The notes beneath the pieces are model-generated. The model was not told the origin of the DNA, searched no databases, and saw only the letters and a program-made list of their open reading frames with translations. Made by a program: the position numbers and the translations under genes. Below, in pieces: positions 60,273-64,000 of a stretch of DNA of 64,000 bases (its first letter is position 1; the number at the start of each line of letters is the position of its first letter). Source of the stretch: Marinifilum sp. D737. GTDB taxonomy: Bacteria > Bacteroidota > Bacteroidia > Bacteroidales > Marinifilaceae. Where the stretch lies: NCBI RefSeq assembly GCF_026672275.1, contig NZ_JANQCD010000020.1, positions 29,860-93,859 of the forward strand. The letters are read 5' to 3'.

Positions 60273-62147
60273 CTAGTTTACTAATGGTAAATCAGTTGTT
60301 GGAGCAACAAACTTATGGCTCTCTAATGATGGATAAATCATTTTGTTAGAACCAAACTTTAATGATACAGCATCATAACCAAGTACATTTAAATATGCCG
60401 TAATCATAGAAGAAGTTTGACCTGTCCAACAATAGGTACAAATTTGAGCACTTGCATCAAGATTAGCCAATTCACCACCTTCTATGCTTAATGGTTGAAC
60501 TCTATATGCACCAGCAATATGCCCGTAATGGTCAACATCTGTTTGCGCCCAATAGTTGTTTATGAAATAGTTCGATGGTGATGTCAAAACATCTGTAGCA
60601 TTAACACCTTTAAATCCATTCGTTGTCATAGCAGTTACTCTTTCCTGAAGAATATTAGCTCCATCCGTATATGTTGACATTACACTTGGGTAATCGAAAG
60701 ATTGATTGCTTTCTACAGCAGAGGTAACCCAATTTGAATGACCTTCGGCAACTGCACCGTTGGTAGCACCTGAATTACTTTCCCATGAACCTGACAAAGT
60801 TGAATTCCATCCACTCATTCCCCATTTTAATACCTTAGCGTCTGTGTATCCGCTTAAGCGAAGTGCAACTACTGCATGAGAAGCTGTTTGTCCTGTATAA
60901 CAAGCTACCAATATTGGCTTTGTTGTACTTGCTGCATCTGATACAATATTTCCTAAAGTAGAATTGATTGCACCTTCGATATGGCCGGCATTGTATGCAT
61001 CTGCAGATCGAATATCTATAATATCATAAGTTGAAAGGAAAGTTGCTAAGTCAGCCTGTGCCGGAGCAGCAGTAATCCATCCGGTTAAAATGTCTGGTAA
61101 ATCAAGATCATTAGCTACCATATAATCAGTTAAGGTTCCAAAAACATTTGCTGGTGTAGAAGTAACAAGCGGTAAATCAACGGTAGGAGTAACAAACTGA
61201 TGGCTCTCTAATGTTGGGTAGATCATATTATTTGAACCAAATTTCAACGAAACAGCATTATACCCTACCACATTTAAGTATGCTGTAATCATAGATGAAG
61301 TTTGACCAGTCCAGCAATAAGTACAAATTGTAGCATCAGGATCAAGATTAGCTATCTCATTGTTTTCAAGACTTAAAGGTTGAATTCTGTATGCACCGGC
61401 AATATGTCCATAATGATCAACATCATCTTGCGACCAATAATTATTAATAAAATAATTAGATGGAGTAGTTAAAACATCTGAAGCATTAACTCCTTTAAAA
61501 CCTCCCAAAATCATTGCATTCACTCTCTCTTCAAGAATAGCAGCTCCACTTGTAGCTGTTGTATTGAATCCAGGATAGTTGAAAGTTTGGTTAGTTGCTA
61601 CTGGAGTAGTTACCCAATTTGCATGACCTTCACCAACAGCACCATTATCGGCACCTGATTTTCCTTGCCAAGGTCCTGATAATGTTGAGTTCCAGCCACT
61701 CATCCCCCATTTTAAAACTTTTGCCTCGGTGTAACCACTCAAACGAAGAGCAACTACTGCATGAGATGCTGTTTGTCCGGTATAACAGGCAACCAAAATA
61801 GGTTTAGTAGTATTGGCTGCAGTATTTAAAATATTCTCCAATGATGAATTAACTGCACCTTCAATATGTCCGGCAGCATAAGCATCTGCAGATCGAATAT
61901 CGATAATATCATAAGTATCAAGGAAAGTAGCCAAATCAGCCTGCGCTGGAGCTGCTGTAATCCATCCTGTTAAAACATCCGGAAGATCAAGATCGTTAGC
62001 TATCATATAATCCTTTAAGGTTTCAAAATTTTCCGATAGATCAGGACCTGGTTCTGGGGTATAAACATCATTTTCTTCCTTACAAGAGGACAGAAATAAT
62101 GTCGGCACCAATGTAAAAATAAAGAAATACTTCATTAATTTTTTCAT
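60273..62147 (-). CDS. lipoprotein with four rhodanese-like domains from an internal duplication
   Basis: A 624-residue lipoprotein (lipobox ending LSSC, Cys22). Residues about 41-335 and 336-624 are two copies of one unit offset by exactly 295 residues without indels (DYMIAND at 46 and DYMVAND at 341). Each unit has two rhodanese-like domains: one with DIIDIRSADAY, GHIEGA and the loop CYTGQTASHA (Cys121, Cys416), one with HYGHIAGAYR and CWTGQTSS (Cys278, Cys573). All four active-loop cysteines are kept, each starting a C-x-T-G-Q-T loop. The two outer domains per unit are joined by a WNSTLSG and NWVT linker. A carrier or relay of sulfane sulfur at the membrane surface, ahead of psrABC, is the likely job. 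Confidence 0.88.
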   Translation of the reverse strand: MKKLMKYFFIFTLVPTLFLSSCKEENDVYTPEPGPDLSENFETLKDYMIANDLDLPDVLTGWITAAPAQADLATFLDTYDIIDIRSADAYAAGHIEGAVNSSLENILNTAANTTKPILVACYTGQTASHAVVALRLSGYTEAKVLKWGMSGWNSTLSGPWQGKSGADNGAVGEGHANWVTTPVATNQTFNYPGFNTTATSGAAILEERVNAMILGGFKGVNASDVLTTPSNYFINNYWSQDDVDHYGHIAGAYRIQPLSLENNEIANLDPDATICTYCWTGQTSSMITAYLNVVGYNAVSLKFGSNNMIYPTLESHQFVTPTVDLPLVTSTPANVFGTLTDYMVANDLDLPDILTGWITAAPAQADLATFLSTYDIIDIRSADAYNAGHIEGAINSTLGNIVSDAASTTKPILVACYTGQTASHAVVALRLSGYTDAKVLKWGMSGWNSTLSGSWESNSGATNGAVAEGHSNWVTSAVESNQSFDYPSVMSTYTDGANILQERVTAMTTNGFKGVNATDVLTSPSNYFINNYWAQTDVDHYGHIAGAYRVQPLSIEGGELANLDASAQICTYCWTGQTSSMITAYLNVLGYDAVSLKFGSNKMIYPSLESHKFVAPTTDLPLVN

Positions 62148-62206
62148 GACTCAATAGTTTAGATTTGTAATAGTTTAGGTTATAATTCAGGTTAGATAGT
62201 TCAAGT

Positions 62207-62740
62207 TTAGCATCCGCCGGAATCTTCTTCTTCGGAGGCAGCATATTCCATCCCACCTTCTTCAATATTATCTTCGCTGATTTCAGGATAAGCTTCGTGC
62301 CAGCCATGCCAACCTCCACTTATTACCTTTACATTTTTGTATCCCAATTGCTGTAAACGCAATGCTGCCAGTGGACTGCGGTTACTTTTCTTACAATAAA
62401 GAATAAGTAGTTCCTCTTTTTCCGGCACATAAAGTCCTTCCTCATCCCATACCTTTTCGCTTCCAATTCTGAATTCAAGAACACCGCGAGGAATAGAAAC
62501 AGAACCAGGTATATAACCTTTATCGTGTTCCTTAGGAAGTCGCACATCCAATAATACATACGGATCTTCACCATTCATTAAGCTGTGAAAATCACTCACA
62601 GATATCTCGGTAACATTTTTACGGATATCAGCTACCATTTCATCAACACTTTCGTAAGACTTAACAGGACCATTTGAATCGCTGTTACATCCAACTAAAG
62701 CAATAAGGCAGATAAAGAAAAAAGCCTTGATTGTTTTCAT
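62207..62740 (-). CDS. rhodanese-domain lipoprotein
   Basis: Start MKTIKAFFF at 62740 gives a lipoprotein signal ending ALVGC; the longer frame would add 11 unsupported residues. The 177-residue product has one rhodanese domain with VLLDVRLPKEHDKGYIPGS and an active loop at Cys116 (LYCKKSNRSPLAA). The C-terminus is acidic and ends in GGC, an exposed cysteine that might itself carry persulfide. It is the first gene of the sulfur operon, 59 bp ahead of the four-domain rhodanese gene, and therefore follows the operon promoter. Confidence 0.88.
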   Translation of the reverse strand: MKTIKAFFFICLIALVGCNSDSNGPVKSYESVDEMVADIRKNVTEISVSDFHSLMNGEDPYVLLDVRLPKEHDKGYIPGSVSIPRGVLEFRIGSEKVWDEEGLYVPEKEELLILYCKKSNRSPLAALRLQQLGYKNVKVISGGWHGWHEAYPEISEDNIEEGGMEYAASEEEDSGGC

Positions 62741-63100
62741 AGATTCAATATTTAAGTTCAAAAACTGTAACATTTTGATAAGAATTATTAACTTTGCGCA
62801 CCCTTCAAACGATTGCGATTATTTTGTTAAAAAAATCTTTACCGGAATAAATCCATTTAGAATCGATTGATTAAAGATTTATTTCTCTATTACAATATTA
62901 CAGGATTCCTACATCCAATTCGAGAAAATCATACCCCAATCCCTCAACCCGGAATTGGTAATTTGGAACAAATAATTTGACGCTGGAAAGGTGTTTTCTT
63001 GATCTATTACATGTTTTTTTCTGACTTATAACATGTTTTCATACTCTAAATTTGTATATATTTACAGGACTAGATACAAAAACCAAAACCCCCTAGGCCT
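62741..63100. promoter_or_regulatory. divergent control region between the sulfur operon and the FNR-type gene
   Basis: A 360-bp region. For the plus side, TAAATTTG (63047-63054) fits the -7 consensus 47 bp upstream of the ATG. Just before it are two direct repeats, ATTACATGTTTT (63006-63017) and ATAACATGTTTT (63028-63039), spaced 22 bp, a two-turn spacing expected for paired dimer sites. For the minus side, ATAATTCTTATCAA (62788-62775) matches 8 of 10 positions of an FNR box, but lies very near the gene start. Confidence 0.5.
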
Positions 63101-63796
63101 ATGGCAATGCCAGTAAAAACAACCTGTTGCAAAGATTGTGTCAGCAAATCTGCTTGCTTCAAAGAACTATCTGAAGAAGAACTAGTTCTGATCGACCAAG
63201 GACGCTTCGAAGTCACATTTAAAAAAGGAGAAGTAGTATGCAAGCAAGGAATGCTTGCCTCACATTTGATCTATATTAAGAAAGGATTTGTAAAATTATA
63301 CATCGAAGGAGGCCACAATAAAAATATCATTTTAACCATTGAGAAGGATGGATACATGATCGGATTACAGTCTCTTTTCGGTAATAGTGTTTTTCATTAC
63401 ACGGCGGTGGCTTATGAAGATACTTCCGTATGCTTATTCGAGATGAATACCATTAGTAAAATTATTGAGCAAAATTCAGGTTTTGCTTCTAAACTCATTG
63501 CCCGCTTGAATGAAAACACCATTCGCGGTTATGGTCGTTTATTTTGTCTTACACAGAAACAAGCCAGTGGAAGGTTAGCGGATATCCTTTTGTGCCTATC
63601 TGATCGCCTATACAAGAGCAACAACTTCGAGATGGCATTATCACGAAAAGACTTGGCAGAGATTACTGTAATGTCGGTAGAGAGTCTTTCTCGTGTGATT
63701 AAAGAATTTAAGGATGATAAGATCATATCCTTAGAAGGAAGATACCTGGAAATTCTCGACAGGGAAAGGCTGGAACGAATTTGTGAAACAGGATAA
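63101..63796 (+). CDS. fnr: FNR-type Crp/Fnr family regulator
   Basis: A 231-residue Crp/Fnr-family protein. The N-terminal CKDCVSKSAC (Cys10, Cys13, Cys19) has the same C-x2-C-x5-C spacing as Cys20/23/29 of E. coli FNR, and Cys111 in TSVCLFEM sits where FNR has Cys122, so a [4Fe-4S] oxygen-sensing cluster is expected. The C-terminal helix-turn-helix has the FNR-like recognition helix VESLSR (Glu194, Ser197, Arg198), which should read TTGAT half-sites. ATGs at 63101 and 63107 are both possible starts. It is transcribed away from the sulfur-respiration operon and is its likely anaerobic activator. A strong terminator follows. Confidence 0.92.
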   Translation: MAMPVKTTCCKDCVSKSACFKELSEEELVLIDQGRFEVTFKKGEVVCKQGMLASHLIYIKKGFVKLYIEGGHNKNIILTIEKDGYMIGLQSLFGNSVFHYTAVAYEDTSVCLFEMNTISKIIEQNSGFASKLIARLNENTIRGYGRLFCLTQKQASGRLADILLCLSDRLYKSNNFEMALSRKDLAEITVMSVESLSRVIKEFKDDKIISLEGRYLEILDRERLERICETG

Positions 63797-63812
63797 AATC
63801 AAATAAAAACAT

Positions 63813-63856
63813 AAAAAGGCCGTCGGACAAATTAATTTGCGACGGCCTTTTTTTTC
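63813..63856 (+). terminator. rho-independent terminator of the FNR-type gene
   Basis: AAAAAGGCCGTCG pairs with CGACGGCCTTTTT, followed by more T residues. Confidence 0.9.
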
Positions 63857-63860
63857 TTTC

Positions 63861-64000
63861 CCAGTCAAGGGGTGACTGATGTACATCTTGCAAATTGGTC
63901 ACCCTTTGACTTTTCGTACTATTTATTCGTAATCCGAACTGAAGTCGGAATACGAAGTATCTACAAATTTTTCCCAGGCAAGGGGTGACTGATGTACATC
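63861..64000. repeat. hairpin-rich direct repeat with 113-bp period, cut by the window end
   Basis: CCAGTCAAGGGGTGACTGAT at 63861 recurs as CCAGGCAAGGGGTGACTGAT at 63974, both continuing GTACATC. The unit contains two inverted repeats: GTCAAGGGGTGAC with GTCACCCTTTGAC (to 63910), and TTCGTAATCCGA with TCGGAATACGAA (63926-63955). Only one full unit is visible. Spacing and structure differ from a CRISPR array. Confidence 0.65.

Noticed and set aside
62775..62788. FNR-box-like sequence TTGAT-AAGA-ATTAT
   Set aside because: It matches 8 of 10 positions, but its distance of about 35 bp from the ATG does not fit activation from -41 unless the mRNA is leaderless. I mention it in the region entry only.
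63861..64000. Possible CRISPR repeats at the window end
   Set aside because: Repeat-to-repeat spacing is 113 bp, each unit carries two separate hairpins, and no cas genes are nearby.

Overview
The window reads as chromosomal DNA of a marine, facultatively or strictly anaerobic member of the Bacteroidota. Evidence: AT-rich DNA, V-type rather than F-type ATPase genes, TAnnTTTG-type promoters, lipoproteins with an SC or GC lipobox, and families such as DUF4251 and GxxExxY. The mix of genes would fit the Marinilabiliales/Marinifilaceae, but that rank is inference. I found no rRNA, tRNA or CRISPR array.

Layout. 1-2.9 kb: end of a V-type ATPase operon (subunits D, I, K). 3.4-6.9 kb: ordinary genes (M18 aminopeptidase, DnaQ-BRCT protein, nitroreductase). 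7.1-30.8 kb: an almost unbroken minus-strand cluster of about 24 kb, interrupted only by a GxxExxY element. From its 5' end (30.8 kb) it encodes three PQQ-type beta-propellers, an NHL propeller, a small Cys-rich Tat protein, NapG-like and NapH-like Fe-S proteins, a membrane-anchored propeller, a fused NuoE-NuoF flavoprotein, an FAD/Fe-S oxidoreductase, another propeller, a LolD-type ATPase without a permease, a lipoprotein propeller, an Fe-S protein with a metallothionein-like tail, a radical SAM enzyme, a DUF116-polyprenyl synthase fusion, a prenyltransferase-repeat protein and a squalene-hopene-cyclase-like enzyme. This is my best candidate for an undescribed system. It links an NADH-oxidising flavoprotein and a membrane Fe-S relay with export, extracytoplasmic propellers and a cyclic terpenoid pathway.

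31-41 kb: mixed accessory genes (OB-fold lipoprotein, six-hairpin glycosidase-like lipoprotein, GNAT acetyltransferase, TlpA-type thioredoxin, serine hydrolase, small membrane proteins) and a 21-bp periodic array at 39.85-40.19 kb. 41.4-44.5 kb: ovoA (ovothiol synthesis) bracketed by two families of structured repeats, one of which shows compensatory base changes in a stem. 44.7-54 kb: stress and housekeeping genes (GlsB, ABM monooxygenase, OxyR, MTA/SAH nucleosidase, LuxS, a DUF4251 gene behind a textbook sigma-54 promoter, U32 peptidase, M3 peptidase, TetR).

54.2-62.7 kb: a minus-strand sulfur-respiration operon. It holds a rhodanese lipoprotein, a lipoprotein with four rhodanese-like domains made by an exact 295-residue duplication, a porin, a tandem-rhodanese sulfurtransferase, and PsrA/PsrB/PsrC-type molybdoenzyme subunits. 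A divergent FNR-type regulator with an intact [4Fe-4S] cysteine set (63.1 kb) is the obvious candidate controller. The window ends inside a hairpin-rich repeat with a 113-bp period.

All functional calls are from reading translated sequence by eye; no database search was run.
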